In this document: positions 25,986-35,793 of the stretch, one piece after another
How positions within the stretch are numbered: the stretch's first letter is position 1
Layout of the letters: each line of letters begins with the position of its first letter
DNA from: a bacterium
GTDB lineage: Bacteria; Bacillota; Clostridia; Lachnospirales; Lachnospiraceae
Direction of reading: 5' to 3'
Assembly: GCA_004562765.1 (NCBI GenBank)
Contig: SFRL01000009.1
Span: 1-64,000, forward strand
Length of the DNA: 64,000 nt
The notes under the pieces: generated by a model
Told to the model about the DNA's origin: nothing
The model's input: only the letters and a program-made list of their open reading frames with translations
Databases searched by the model: none
Made by a program: the position numbers and the translations under genes

Positions 25986-27677
25986 TTAACCGATCAATAC
26001 CTTTTTTCCCTCAAAGGCAAAGCCGTAGCTTCGAATGTGCTCTTTCGGGATACCGCGTGCGATCAGCTGCGCGGCATACTGTTTTTCCTCGATCTGGACG
26101 TGAGCGGCGCGCACCGTGTCCTCCAGCGACTGCTCTCTGCGGGCATTGAATACCTTAAATTCCAGAATGTAGGCATTTTTTCCTTTCTCCCGGGGCTCAA
26201 GCATCACATCATACCGGCCAAATCCACTCTCCCGGTTGGATGTCACCACATAATCCCTTTGCATATCTACCATCAGCCCCAGCACAAACGCATGATAAAA
26301 AATCTCCGGGTTCTCCCTTCCGGGACGCTTTCCGGTATCGAAATAGCTGAACAGATTGAGCGCAACATCATTCATATAGTCATTCATGGCATCGGTATCG
26401 CAAAGCAACAGTGCCTGAATAAAGCCATTATACTCCTGCTCCGATCTTGAAAACCAGTCGCGTACCATACCTCGGAACATCAGCGATACCTCACGATTCG
26501 TGATCGCCAGTTCATACAACGGCTCCGCACCGTCCGGTATCTCCTGATAGCTTTGCCTTGACAGTACCTTTAAATATCCGCTTGCAAGAAGCAGACTCCA
26601 CACCGCCTTCTCACTACCATCCAGACGGTTAAACACGATCTGTTCATCGATTTCTGACTGTATACGCTCTCCCCGGAGCAGTGTTTCAAATTTCTCCTTG
26701 ATGCCCCGGTTTCCTTCCCGCAGGAGCTTTCCTACCAGACTGTTGGAGCTGGTGTTTGCCCAATAGGTGGTATAAACTCCTTTATCCAGAAAGTTTAGGA
26801 TCGACCATGGGTTATAAATGTCCGCATGCGTTCCGAAAATAAATCCGTCATACCACTGCTTCACCTGCTGCTTTTCCTCTGAGCGTCCGCATTCATCCAA
26901 AGCGGCAAATACTTCTTCCTCGGTAAACCCAAAGGAAGTCGCATATTTATCCGAAGTAGTTGTCACCACCTCCAGATTATTCAGATCCGAAAAGATGGAC
27001 TCTTTGCTGACCCGTGTGATACCTGTCATGATAGCGCGCTCCAGCCACGGATTGGTCTTGAATGCAGAATTAAACATGCTACGGGTAAAAGAGACAAGTT
27101 CATCCCAGAATCCTTCTACATACGCTTCCTGCATTGGCGTATCATACTCATCCAGCAGGATGATGACCTTCCTGCCGTAGTAGCGGTACAGGTAATCAGA
27201 CAGCTGATAGAGGGCCAATGGTGCATCCGCCTCACTCATATCGGATGCCATGCGCTCAAAATACTGTTTTTCCGCATCTGAAAGCAGGTCACATGACCGC
27301 AAAAATGAATGTTTCTCATACAGCTTCATCAGAAGCTGCCGAATACGGTAGCTCGTTGTCTGATAATCCTTCTCCTTCACATTCGCAAAGGACAGGCTGA
27401 TCACCGGATAGGTTCCCTGCAATGCACGGTACTTTTCATCCTCCCAGATGGACAATCCCTCAAACAGATCTCCTCGGTCCGCATAATCTACGGAGAAAAA
27501 CTGCTCCGTCATGCTCATGTTCAGTGTTTTTCCGAAACGGCGCGGGCGGGTGATCAGTGTCACACTGTCGCCGGCTTCCCACCATTCCTTAATAAAAGAT
27601 GTTTTATCAATATAGAAGTAATCATTCTTTCTGATGTCCTCAAAGCACTGTACACCAATCGCTACCCTTCTTGCCAT
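25986..27677 (-). CDS. AAA-ATPase-like / PD-(D/E)XK nuclease-family protein (copy 2)
   Basis: 563 residues. N-terminal AAA-ATPase-like domain (PF09820 type): Walker A RPRRFGKT (about 44-51), Walker B VIILLDEYDTPMQEAY. C-terminal PD-(D/E)XK-type nuclease fold: GFGRYDVMLEP with Asp, then YILEFKVF (E-x-K). The family is abundant in gut Firmicutes and Bacteroidetes but its role is unproven. ATG 27677 follows GGAGGTTATT; the frame to 27719 lacks a site. Very similar to the copy at 31459-33153, with long identical stretches around YNPWSILNFLDKGV. It lies right after the terminator of the surface protein gene. Confidence 0.85.
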   Translation of the reverse strand: MARRVAIGVQCFEDIRKNDYFYIDKTSFIKEWWEAGDSVTLITRPRRFGKTLNMSMTEQFFSVDYADRGDLFEGLSIWEDEKYRALQGTYPVISLSFANVKEKDYQTTSYRIRQLLMKLYEKHSFLRSCDLLSDAEKQYFERMASDMSEADAPLALYQLSDYLYRYYGRKVIILLDEYDTPMQEAYVEGFWDELVSFTRSMFNSAFKTNPWLERAIMTGITRVSKESIFSDLNNLEVVTTTSDKYATSFGFTEEEVFAALDECGRSEEKQQVKQWYDGFIFGTHADIYNPWSILNFLDKGVYTTYWANTSSNSLVGKLLREGNRGIKEKFETLLRGERIQSEIDEQIVFNRLDGSEKAVWSLLLASGYLKVLSRQSYQEIPDGAEPLYELAITNREVSLMFRGMVRDWFSRSEQEYNGFIQALLLCDTDAMNDYMNDVALNLFSYFDTGKRPGRENPEIFYHAFVLGLMVDMQRDYVVTSNRESGFGRYDVMLEPREKGKNAYILEFKVFNARREQSLEDTVRAAHVQIEEKQYAAQLIARGIPKEHIRSYGFAFEGKKVLIG

Positions 27678-27689
27678 AATAACCTCCGA

Positions 27690-27735
27690 AAAAAACTGCC
27701 ATACCAACGCCTTTTGCATTAGTATAGCAGTTTTT
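27690..27735 (-). terminator. Terminator of the 1168-aa surface protein gene
   Basis: AACTGCCATACCAA pairs through G-U pairs with TTAGTATAGCAGTT; T-run at the minus-strand 3' side. Homologous to the terminator at 25903-25947. Confidence 0.8.
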
Positions 27736-27752
27736 CATTGAAAATAAAACTT

Positions 27753-30700
27753 TTATTTTACAGTGACCTTCACTCTCTTGTACATACCGTTCTGTGCATA
27801 AACGTAAATGTAACAGGTGCCTTTCTTTTTGGCTTTGATCACACCCTTGCTTGTCACGGATGCGACCTTGCTGTTGCTGCTCTCATACTTGATATTTTGA
27901 TGGCCTGCGATCGGCTTGTCTTTGAGTACCTGTTCTGCCTTGATCGTAAAGGTCTTTCCGACTGCCAGAGAGACGGAGGTCTTATTTACCTTGACGGACT
28001 TTGCATTGCCGTATTTGCCGCCGGTGGTGGTGGAATGTACGACCTTGGACTTCGCCAGCCATACCTTTTTGCCATTCACCAGTTTGTAGGCTTTGATGTA
28101 ATACTTGTAGTAGGTGCCGCTGGTCAGGTTCTTGTCCGTCCACGTAGTCGTGTTGCCGTTCTTAATCGTCGCAAGTTTTGTGATCTGGTAAGTCTTCGCT
28201 TTCGTGTTGCACGGCGCGCCGTAGATCACATAGCCGTCTGCACCGGCAACCTTCGTCCATTTCAGCACATTGGTCGTCTTTGTACTGGTCGGAACACGCA
28301 GACGCAACTTGCGATAAGACGTATCCAGTGTGATATCCGTTCCATCGGAGCCGTCTTCCGTCTCATTCTTTTCACTGGTGTCATAGATGACCGCATAATC
28401 AGAGAAATGCGTCGTGGTGAACATCAGCTTGCCGCCCTGATACTTGGTCTTGTAACGGGTCAGCTTTCCGTCATCTGCCACGTATACCAGATGGTAATAG
28501 CTGGCGTCCTTTCCTGCCTCCGGTTCAAATTTGATGGATACGACTGCCTTTCCACCGTTAAAATCATGGATACGCTCGCCGTCACTTGTAAAGTATGCCT
28601 CAAAGGTGGTTGCCACCTGATACTCTTTTAATGTGGTCTGCTGTGCTGTGTTCAGCTTCTTCTGCTCTGTGTCTGCCACAACCAGTTCAATCTGAGAGCC
28701 CTTTGCCTGTTCTACCAGTGTCTCCAGTGTCTTGTTGTCCAGTACGACCGTTGCCTTTGAAAGCTCGATCGTTGCCGTTTCAATGCCGTTATCCTTTTCA
28801 GCAGTTGCCTTCGCCAGTGTCTCCACGGTCGTCTTGGACAGTGTCACACCCGTTACTTCCTGCTTTGCACCGGATAGATCGATGGTGATGGTGTCCACTT
28901 TTGACTCAGTATCTTTGTTGTTTATTACCTTATCGATCGTATCAGCTGTGATCTCGGAAACATTTGCCATGCCGCCGGTGATCTCTGCCTTCACTTCCAC
29001 CGTATTCTCATTCTTGACCGGAATGGTATAATTTTCCGTCGGCGGAACAGGTGTAGCCGAAGTGTCGGAACCGCCTGTGCTACCGGAGCCGCCTGTGCTG
29101 TCGGAGCCACCTGTGCTGCCGGAGCCGCCTGTGCTGCCGGAGCCGCCTGTGCTGCTGCCCGGTGCTTCTACAAACTCTGCCCGCATCTCCACATCCGTAT
29201 TAGGCATCGTGAATTTGTTATTATGAATATCACTGACTTCGATTGCGCCATTGGATACGATCCAGCGGCTGAACTGATAGCCCCGATCCGGTGTCGCGGT
29301 CAATGTCACTTCGCTTCCGTAACCGGCTTTATCAACTATCTCTCCATTCACAGATGCTGTGATCCTTCCGTTATCCACACTTCCCATCGTAATGTTGTAC
29401 ACGGCTCCCGGATTGATGGTCACAGTCAGTGTACCGGTTTCCGGTTCATAACCTTCACATTCAAGCCTATAATATACGGTGTGTGTGCCGACTGCTGTAA
29501 AGGCAGGTGGTGTAGCTGTGTAAGGTCCGCCTACTGACGTACTGTACAATGCGCTAGCCGTTGACGGGGTAGTAGCTGCTACCGCAGGACTATGGCAATT
29601 CCCATCATAGGTTACAGCAGGCTGTGTCGTGATCAGTCCCGACATGAGTTCCGAATGCGTAATCTTCCATTCTGCCGTGGCAGAACCCGTAAAGTTGCCC
29701 TGTCCGTTAATCTTCACTGTATAAACAGCCGCATCAGTTGCTACCATCACACTGGTCACATCCTGCTCATAATCCTCAGCTTGCAAATAAGTAGTAATTC
29801 CACTGGCCGAAACATTCTTTATCGTCTGTGTGATCTGATTTCCGGTATATTTTCTCTTATCACCATCCGTAAATGTGATCACTGCACCTGCGATCGATTT
29901 CGGTGCAATCGTAAACTGCTTCGTTGCTGTCTTAATGTTTTCACCGGTTCCCACCGTGATCGATGCCGTATAGGTTCCTGCATTGGTGGGTGGTGTTGCA
30001 AAAGAATCATAGACAGTGTCACCAGTCCCGGCATACATGACCGTTGGCATCGTCAAACCGGCATATGTCCATTTCGTTTCTTCTTCCTCACCATAGGATA
30101 TTCCGTTGTATTGCTTGCCGGAATAAACCATATCTTTCGCATTCAGCGTCAATGTCGGTGTATTTGAACCTGTTTTTTTGAATGCACACGTATGATTTGA
30201 ATTATCACAGTATGCGCGAATCTGATTCGCAGAAGTCCCTTTCTCATACTTCCACACATGCGTTTGCTTTACAATAGCTAATTCTCTACCATCCAGTACC
30301 AATGCATAATTTTCACTGTTATGCAGACTATCCATGTAAAAGTATTTGATGGAATTGCTGCTGATATTACTTCCATATCCTTTGGTAACCTGTGTATCCG
30401 AACCCGAGTTCTCCACATCATATGCCGAAACACCAATCCTGCTTCCTTCCGCTACAGTTCCAACGGTAAGGGTCATATCACTCCTCAGATATAAATTATC
30501 CATCTCGCCAGCCACCGTATTGCCGGTAATGTTGACCTTGCCCTGAATCGACATTTCTCCGGCTGCGTAATGCACACCGCCGCCTTTATGAACGCTACCA
30601 TTTGTATTCGTCACTTTATTGTTAATAATACTTCCGCCGTACATATTGAAGTAGGAACCATAAGTCGGCCCCGTCCCATTCTCGACCTCAATTCCGCCTC

Positions 30701-31259
30701 CGCCTTTCTCAGCAGTATTTCCACAGATCGTGCCACCATACATATTGACGGTACTTATTCCGGATAACTCTGTGCCATCAATAAAGATAGCGCCTCCCCA
30801 TACAGCTTCATTACCTTCAATGGTGCCGCCATAAATATTCAGTGTAGAGCCCTGGACATAAATGGCACCACCTCTTTTGTCTTTATATGTAGCCCCTTTA
30901 CCACCGGTGATTTTTCCTCCGCCACCGGCGCAGTCATAAATATTCAGCGTTGCACCATTTACTACCCGAATATTGTTTCCGCCCAGATCCAGTGTGTGCC
31001 CGTTCAGGCAGATATTCACGGTCACCGCACTTCCACTCACAATGATTCCGGTAGTATTGTTTACCTTCTCGTCATGGACTAAATAACAATTGCACGTATG
31101 CAATACGCCCTGCCCGACTCCCGGTGAAAAGGACCTGCCATTATGTGTATGCGGTACAAGTGCCGCCGAAGCCGTCACCGGTGCCATACTCACTGCCATG
31201 GCAATGACAAGCATCCATGCCAGCACCTTGTGTCTGAATGTCTTTCCTTTGTTCTCCAT
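27753..31259 (-). CDS. Large secreted beta-helix / MBG / Big_2 surface protein
   Basis: 1168 residues. Signal peptide 1-32 (ends ASAA). Residues about 90-300 form a parallel beta-helix with repeats such as LNIYGGTIEGN, VNMYGGTICGN, FNMYGGSIINN. About 360-625: MBG/Ig-like segments ending in a VYYRLECEGY repeat. About 635-700: divergent InlB-type repeat (GYQFSRWIV). About 703-735: Gly/Ser/Thr linker. About 750-965: helical/strand region with ATIELSKATV. About 1000-1085: fibronectin-III-like. About 1090-1168: Big_2 domain (VSLAVGKTFTIK, ASVTSKGVIKAKKKG). No LPXTG motif, so it may be secreted or held by other means. Adhesin or glycan-binding role is inferred. Confidence 0.85.
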   Translation of the reverse strand: MENKGKTFRHKVLAWMLVIAMAVSMAPVTASAALVPHTHNGRSFSPGVGQGVLHTCNCYLVHDEKVNNTTGIIVSGSAVTVNICLNGHTLDLGGNNIRVVNGATLNIYDCAGGGGKITGGKGATYKDKRGGAIYVQGSTLNIYGGTIEGNEAVWGGAIFIDGTELSGISTVNMYGGTICGNTAEKGGGGIEVENGTGPTYGSYFNMYGGSIINNKVTNTNGSVHKGGGVHYAAGEMSIQGKVNITGNTVAGEMDNLYLRSDMTLTVGTVAEGSRIGVSAYDVENSGSDTQVTKGYGSNISSNSIKYFYMDSLHNSENYALVLDGRELAIVKQTHVWKYEKGTSANQIRAYCDNSNHTCAFKKTGSNTPTLTLNAKDMVYSGKQYNGISYGEEEETKWTYAGLTMPTVMYAGTGDTVYDSFATPPTNAGTYTASITVGTGENIKTATKQFTIAPKSIAGAVITFTDGDKRKYTGNQITQTIKNVSASGITTYLQAEDYEQDVTSVMVATDAAVYTVKINGQGNFTGSATAEWKITHSELMSGLITTQPAVTYDGNCHSPAVAATTPSTASALYSTSVGGPYTATPPAFTAVGTHTVYYRLECEGYEPETGTLTVTINPGAVYNITMGSVDNGRITASVNGEIVDKAGYGSEVTLTATPDRGYQFSRWIVSNGAIEVSDIHNNKFTMPNTDVEMRAEFVEAPGSSTGGSGSTGGSGSTGGSDSTGGSGSTGGSDTSATPVPPTENYTIPVKNENTVEVKAEITGGMANVSEITADTIDKVINNKDTESKVDTITIDLSGAKQEVTGVTLSKTTVETLAKATAEKDNGIETATIELSKATVVLDNKTLETLVEQAKGSQIELVVADTEQKKLNTAQQTTLKEYQVATTFEAYFTSDGERIHDFNGGKAVVSIKFEPEAGKDASYYHLVYVADDGKLTRYKTKYQGGKLMFTTTHFSDYAVIYDTSEKNETEDGSDGTDITLDTSYRKLRLRVPTSTKTTNVLKWTKVAGADGYVIYGAPCNTKAKTYQITKLATIKNGNTTTWTDKNLTSGTYYKYYIKAYKLVNGKKVWLAKSKVVHSTTTGGKYGNAKSVKVNKTSVSLAVGKTFTIKAEQVLKDKPIAGHQNIKYESSNSKVASVTSKGVIKAKKKGTCYIYVYAQNGMYKRVKVTVK
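29066..29155. repeat. Five tandem 18-bp repeats encoding a Gly/Ser/Thr linker
   Basis: Five units of CGGAGCCGCCTGTGCTGC type (few substitutions) encode GSTGGS. Unit length is a multiple of three, so changes in copy number would keep the frame. Confidence 0.85.
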
Positions 31260-31390
31260 TCATTTTTCCTCCTTTTTGGATAATAGATAAACGCACTTCT
31301 ACACGTATTGTAGCAAACGAAGCGTTGCAAAAGCGTTGTAGAAATGCCATCAAAAGAACAAATATTCAAAAAAATTTTGTAATATTCGCA

Positions 31391-31430
31391 AAAAAACTTC
31401 GGATAGCAGTGTCTGTCTCCGAAGTTTTTT
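31391..31430 (-). terminator. Terminator after ATPase copy 1
   Basis: AAAAAACTTCGGA (31391-31403) pairs perfectly with TCCGAAGTTTTTT (31418-31430). It separates ATPase copy 1 from the surface protein gene, 132 nt before that gene's start. Confidence 0.85.
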
Positions 31431-31458
31431 CGTCCCTGTTCTGTTTTAAGTTGTGATA

Positions 31459-33153
31459 CTACCCTATCAGCACCTTTTTCCCCTCAAAGGCGAAACCGTA
31501 GCTTCGAATGTGATCTTTCGGGATACCGCGTGCGACCAGTTGCACGGCATACTGTTTTTCCTCGATCTGATCCAGCGCAGACTGCACGGTTTCTTTCAGC
31601 GTCGCCTCGTCCTCCGGATCATGTACCTTGAATTCCAGAATGATGGCATCGTCTGCCTGTGGATCCTTTGGCTCCAGCATCACATCATATCTGCCAAAGC
31701 CGCTTTCCCGGTTGGAAGTGATCACATATCTTCCCTGCAGTTCCACGATCAGTCCCAGCACGAACCCATGATAAAAGCGTTCCGGCTCCTCCCCGGAGGG
31801 TCTGTTTCCGGTGTCAAAATAACTGAAGATACCCAGTGACACACGGTTCATATAGGCGTTCATTGCCTTGACATCATCCAACAGAAGTGCCTTGATAAAA
31901 TCATTATAATCACTCTTTGCCTCTGAAAACCATCTGCGCACCATGCCCTGAAACATGCGCGCAACCTCATAGTTTGTGATTGTCAGCTCATACTCCGGCT
32001 CTTTCCCATATTCGATCAGTTCTTCTCTCTCATGGGACAAAACCTTCAGGTAACCGCTCGCAAGCAACAGGCTAAAGACTGCGTCTTCATTGTGATCCAA
32101 CTGATCATACACAATCTGCTCATCAATCTCTGACCGGATGCTTTCTCCCCTGAGCAATGTTTCAAATTTTTCTTTGACCTTCCTGCTTCCTTCCCGAAGG
32201 AGCTTTCCTACCAGACTGTTGGAGCTGGTGTTCGCCCAATAGGTGGTAAAAACTCCTTTATCTAAAAAGTTCAGGATCGACCATGGATTATAGATATCCG
32301 CATGCGTTCCGAAAATAAATCCATCATACCACTGTTTGACTCGCTGTTTTTCCTCTGAACGTCCGCATTCATCCAATGCAGCAAATACTTCTTCCTCCGT
32401 AAAACCAAAGGAAGTCGCATATTTATCCGAAGTAGTTGTCACCACCTCCAGATTATTCAGATCAGAAAAGATGGACTCTTTGCTGACCCGTGTGATACCT
32501 GTCATAATGGCACGCTCCAACCACGGATTGGTCTTGAACGTCGAATTGAACAAACTGCGGGTAAAAGAGACGAGTTCATTCCAGAATCCATTCACATACG
32601 CTTCCTGCATAGGAGTATCGTATTCATCTAATAGAATAATGACTTTTTTGCCATAATAACGATATAAAAAATCTGAAAGCTGGTACAACGCAGAGGATGC
32701 CGTCACATCATCCATATCAAACGTCACACGGTCAAAATATGCTCTGTCCCTATCCGTCAACACATCACTGTCCAGCAAAAAAGAACATTTATTATAGGCA
32801 TTTGTAATAATTTCACAGATTTTTCTCTTTGTCTGTTCGTAGTTGCTTTCCTTAATTCTGGCAAAGGACAGACTGATCACCGGATAGGTTCCCTGTATTT
32901 CCCGGTACTTTTCATCCTCCCAGATGGACAGTCCCTCAAACAGATCCCCCCGATTTGCATATTCCACGGAGAAAAACTGCTCCGTCATGCTCATGTTCAG
33001 TGTCTTTCCAAAACGGCGCGGACGGGTGATCAGCGTCACATCGTCTCCGCTCTCCCACCACTCACGGATAAAATCCGTTTTATCTACATAAAAACAGTTC
33101 CTTTCAATCAATGTATCAAATTGTTGGATTCCGATCGCTACGTTTCTTGCCAT
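31459..33153 (-). CDS. AAA-ATPase-like / PD-(D/E)XK nuclease-family protein (copy 1)
   Basis: 564 residues, same architecture and almost the same length as the 25986-27677 copy: Walker A RPRRFGKT, Walker B VIILLDEYDTPMQEAY, nuclease-like GFGRYDVMLEP and IILEFKVHD. Identity is very high in the middle of the gene and falls in the lobe after Walker A and near the nuclease domain, a mosaic suggesting gene conversion. Its ATG lies 16 bases inside the end of the response regulator gene, with GGGAGGTGTC as ribosome binding site, so it is coupled to the two-component system. Confidence 0.85.
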   Translation of the reverse strand: MARNVAIGIQQFDTLIERNCFYVDKTDFIREWWESGDDVTLITRPRRFGKTLNMSMTEQFFSVEYANRGDLFEGLSIWEDEKYREIQGTYPVISLSFARIKESNYEQTKRKICEIITNAYNKCSFLLDSDVLTDRDRAYFDRVTFDMDDVTASSALYQLSDFLYRYYGKKVIILLDEYDTPMQEAYVNGFWNELVSFTRSLFNSTFKTNPWLERAIMTGITRVSKESIFSDLNNLEVVTTTSDKYATSFGFTEEEVFAALDECGRSEEKQRVKQWYDGFIFGTHADIYNPWSILNFLDKGVFTTYWANTSSNSLVGKLLREGSRKVKEKFETLLRGESIRSEIDEQIVYDQLDHNEDAVFSLLLASGYLKVLSHEREELIEYGKEPEYELTITNYEVARMFQGMVRRWFSEAKSDYNDFIKALLLDDVKAMNAYMNRVSLGIFSYFDTGNRPSGEEPERFYHGFVLGLIVELQGRYVITSNRESGFGRYDVMLEPKDPQADDAIILEFKVHDPEDEATLKETVQSALDQIEEKQYAVQLVARGIPKDHIRSYGFAFEGKKVLIG

Positions 33154-33956
33154 GTGACACCTCCCAAAAAATCCGCTTTATTCGTATCTTCGATTCCTCC
33201 ATGGGTCATCTCACTCCAGCTGTACTGTGCCATGTACTCGCCCTGGTAAAGATTGACCGCGTAGAACTTTCCCTCCAGCCAGTCGTAGTAATCACAGTCC
33301 ACCTTTGCCCGGTCGATGCCAATCTTTCCCCTCTGTCTGATGATGACATCCGCACAGCCTGCATCCGAAAATGTATCCTTCAGATCCTTGATCAGGCTGC
33401 GGTAGTAGCTGGATGAATAGTTATCACCCCGCAGCAATGACATGAGCTCTCCGCCCCTACATAACGCGCCTTTGCGGTCGACCAGATATGCCAGCATTTC
33501 TTTCGTCAGATCATATTTAAACTTTAGAGGCTGACCGTCGATAAACACCTCAAAATTCCCAAAGGCCTGAACATATACCCGGGTTTTTCTCTCGGGCTTT
33601 ATGGGAAATCTTAAATTTTCCAACTCTATCTTTACCTTTTCTGCCGTGATCGGCTTCATCATGTAGCCGCTTACGTGCATCTCAAGGGCATCTTTCATAT
33701 AGTCTGTATAGCCTGTCGCAAAGATAATATTGGTACGGGGATTTATGTACTTTATTTCTTTTGCCAGTTCCACACCACTCATATTCCGCATCTGAATGTC
33801 CAGCAGTACAACCTCGCAGGGTGTACCTTGAAAAAACTCCAGCGCTTCCTTGGGCTTTTGAAAGCTGTATATGGTTGCGGAGGCTTCTGCCTTTTTCGCA
33901 GCGGAAACAAGTCCCTCCAGCGCGATCTCCTCATCATCTATTGCCAGTATATTCAT
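33138..33956 (-). CDS. Response regulator with SARP-type winged-helix output (COG3947-like)
   Basis: 272 residues. Receiver domain about 1-120: acidic pair IDDEE, phospho-acceptor in VVLLDIQM, T/S in FATGY, Lys in MMKPI. The output domain (about 128-235) begins VQAFGNFEVFIDGQPLKFKY, the signature of SARP/BTAD-type winged helix regulators, and includes RSLIKDLKDTF. The start overlaps the end of the sensor kinase gene (ATG inside its last codons), and the end overlaps the ATPase gene. Likely activates this local operon, which is inference. Confidence 0.88.
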   Translation of the reverse strand: MNILAIDDEEIALEGLVSAAKKAEASATIYSFQKPKEALEFFQGTPCEVVLLDIQMRNMSGVELAKEIKYINPRTNIIFATGYTDYMKDALEMHVSGYMMKPITAEKVKIELENLRFPIKPERKTRVYVQAFGNFEVFIDGQPLKFKYDLTKEMLAYLVDRKGALCRGGELMSLLRGDNYSSSYYRSLIKDLKDTFSDAGCADVIIRQRGKIGIDRAKVDCDYYDWLEGKFYAVNLYQGEYMAQYSWSEMTHGGIEDTNKADFLGGVTWQET

Positions 33957-35731
33957 GCATCTTTCTCCTTTGGAATACGGATCGTTGATGTGGTGCCTTT
34001 TCCCGGTTCACTCTGCACTTCCAGTGTGGCGTGACACATGAGATCAAGCCGCTGCCGCACATTCCGGATACCTACATGGGTTCCCTCTCCGTTCGCTTCT
34101 GTTCCGGGAACAAAACCTACACCATCATCTGACACGATCACCTCATAGCAGTCCGGACAGTCCTTCACGGTAAGTATGACCGTTCCGCTGCCTTCCCCTT
34201 TCCGGCAAATTCCATGCTTTACCGCATTTTCCACAAGCGGCTGCACGGACAGGGCCGGCAGCAAAAAGTCTGTGCGCTCGATATGGTACACCACATGTAA
34301 GTCCTCGCCAAAACGAAGCTGCTCCAGTTTTAAGTATGTCTTTACGTGCTTTAATTCTTCCTCAAAGGAGATCAGTGTCGTGCGATCTACCACACTGAGA
34401 CTCCGCTGAAGATAATCAGAGAAATCGCTGATCGCCTGCTGCGCCATCTCTACATCCTTCTCACACAGATGATAGATGGAATTGAGCGAGTTATAGATAA
34501 AGTGCGGCTGTATCTGACGCATGGCAAGGCTCATCCGGTTTTCTTTCAGTTCTTTCTCCAGCTTTTTTGCGCGGATGGAGGCCTGATAGTTGACCGTCAC
34601 CTGTCTGATCCCCCACAATAGCAGAAACACGAACAGCACGCCAAAGACTACCTTGATGCAGATACCGCTTCGCCACAGAGACAGCCGGGCATTCAAAAGC
34701 TCCGCGATCAATACCTCAAACAGTGCCGCAGCGCAGAGCAGCAGGAGGCGCTCATACTTCCTGCTGTTTTCCATTTCCCTGATACACAGGACAAACAAGA
34801 TCAGGCTGACAATCCCCTGCAAAACTGCCCAATAAATACCTGTGTCATAGATTCCCATTACTCCGGCAAGCGCGATCGCAATGAAAACAGCGTCTGCCAG
34901 CATCATCACATATCCTGCGATCTGCCCGATCTTCCTTCGTTTTTCCTGCAGCAGCTCCGTCATTCCTACTCCCAGCAGCCATGCAGCCAGCATCATGGCA
35001 ACCTGCCTTACGGATGTATTGAACACCATCAGATCATTCCGCAGGCTAATGTCTGTTGTATCAAGATACATATACACGCCCATGAGCAGGGACATAACCC
35101 CCAGCTTGAGCAGCAGAGTGCTGTTCGGCAGATGCCATAGATGATAACCCACCGCTGTTCCTATCAGGGCGATGGACGCCACTAAAATAAAAATGCAAAA
35201 GCTGCGATAGGGCATTTTTTCCTTCTCGTAGTATTCTTTTAAGATCGGCGTACCGGTCATATAGAGGGAGTCCAGCAGTTCATTGTATGCATCCCCGTTC
35301 CCATAGCTATGCGGATTGTGCAGATTTATTTCCACCAGATCATCCTCTTCCATGGCCGAAAGCATCCACTCCTGCCAGCCGGTTCCGCACATATCCGAGT
35401 TGATCTCATTGCTCATATCATACACATTCTCGCCATTCACCGACACATTCATGCCGATGTGATCCAGATAAAAACAGATGCACACCCCTTCCGGCAGTTC
35501 CTGATCAAATCTGCCCCACAGCGACAGATCTCCGTCAAAGGCTGACAGGTCGGTATCTTCGCTCAACGCCTGCCACTCGCTACCATCCTGACTATATTCG
35601 CCCACAAAGTTCAGAGGCAGCGGCAACGCGCGAAAAGACTGTTGGCTCTGCTTGCAGACGATAAAAATAAAAAATCCCGCAAAGAGGAACATGGCTATGT
35701 ACAAGATCGCGTTTAATTTTGCTTTTTTCAA
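33953..35731 (-). CDS. LytS-like sensor histidine kinase
   Basis: 592 residues from a TTG start at 35731, which has GGGGGG 4 nt upstream; the in-frame ATG at 35791 has no ribosome binding site. One N-terminal helix, an extracellular beta-rich domain (about 30-170; WGRFDQELPEGVCICFYLDH), about seven transmembrane helices (180-370), then His_kinase (PF06580: QPHFIYNSLNSI with the phospho-His) and HATPase (N box VENAVKHG, DDGVGF, GIRNVRQRL). It forms a two-component pair with the next gene, overlapping by 4 nt. The ligand is unknown. Confidence 0.88.
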   Translation of the reverse strand: MKKAKLNAILYIAMFLFAGFFIFIVCKQSQQSFRALPLPLNFVGEYSQDGSEWQALSEDTDLSAFDGDLSLWGRFDQELPEGVCICFYLDHIGMNVSVNGENVYDMSNEINSDMCGTGWQEWMLSAMEEDDLVEINLHNPHSYGNGDAYNELLDSLYMTGTPILKEYYEKEKMPYRSFCIFILVASIALIGTAVGYHLWHLPNSTLLLKLGVMSLLMGVYMYLDTTDISLRNDLMVFNTSVRQVAMMLAAWLLGVGMTELLQEKRRKIGQIAGYVMMLADAVFIAIALAGVMGIYDTGIYWAVLQGIVSLILFVLCIREMENSRKYERLLLLCAAALFEVLIAELLNARLSLWRSGICIKVVFGVLFVFLLLWGIRQVTVNYQASIRAKKLEKELKENRMSLAMRQIQPHFIYNSLNSIYHLCEKDVEMAQQAISDFSDYLQRSLSVVDRTTLISFEEELKHVKTYLKLEQLRFGEDLHVVYHIERTDFLLPALSVQPLVENAVKHGICRKGEGSGTVILTVKDCPDCYEVIVSDDGVGFVPGTEANGEGTHVGIRNVRQRLDLMCHATLEVQSEPGKGTTSTIRIPKEKDA

Positions 35732-35793
35732 TGTAATCCCCCCGAATATATATGATAAAAAAATCATAGCATATTCGGGACGAAAATTCATTA

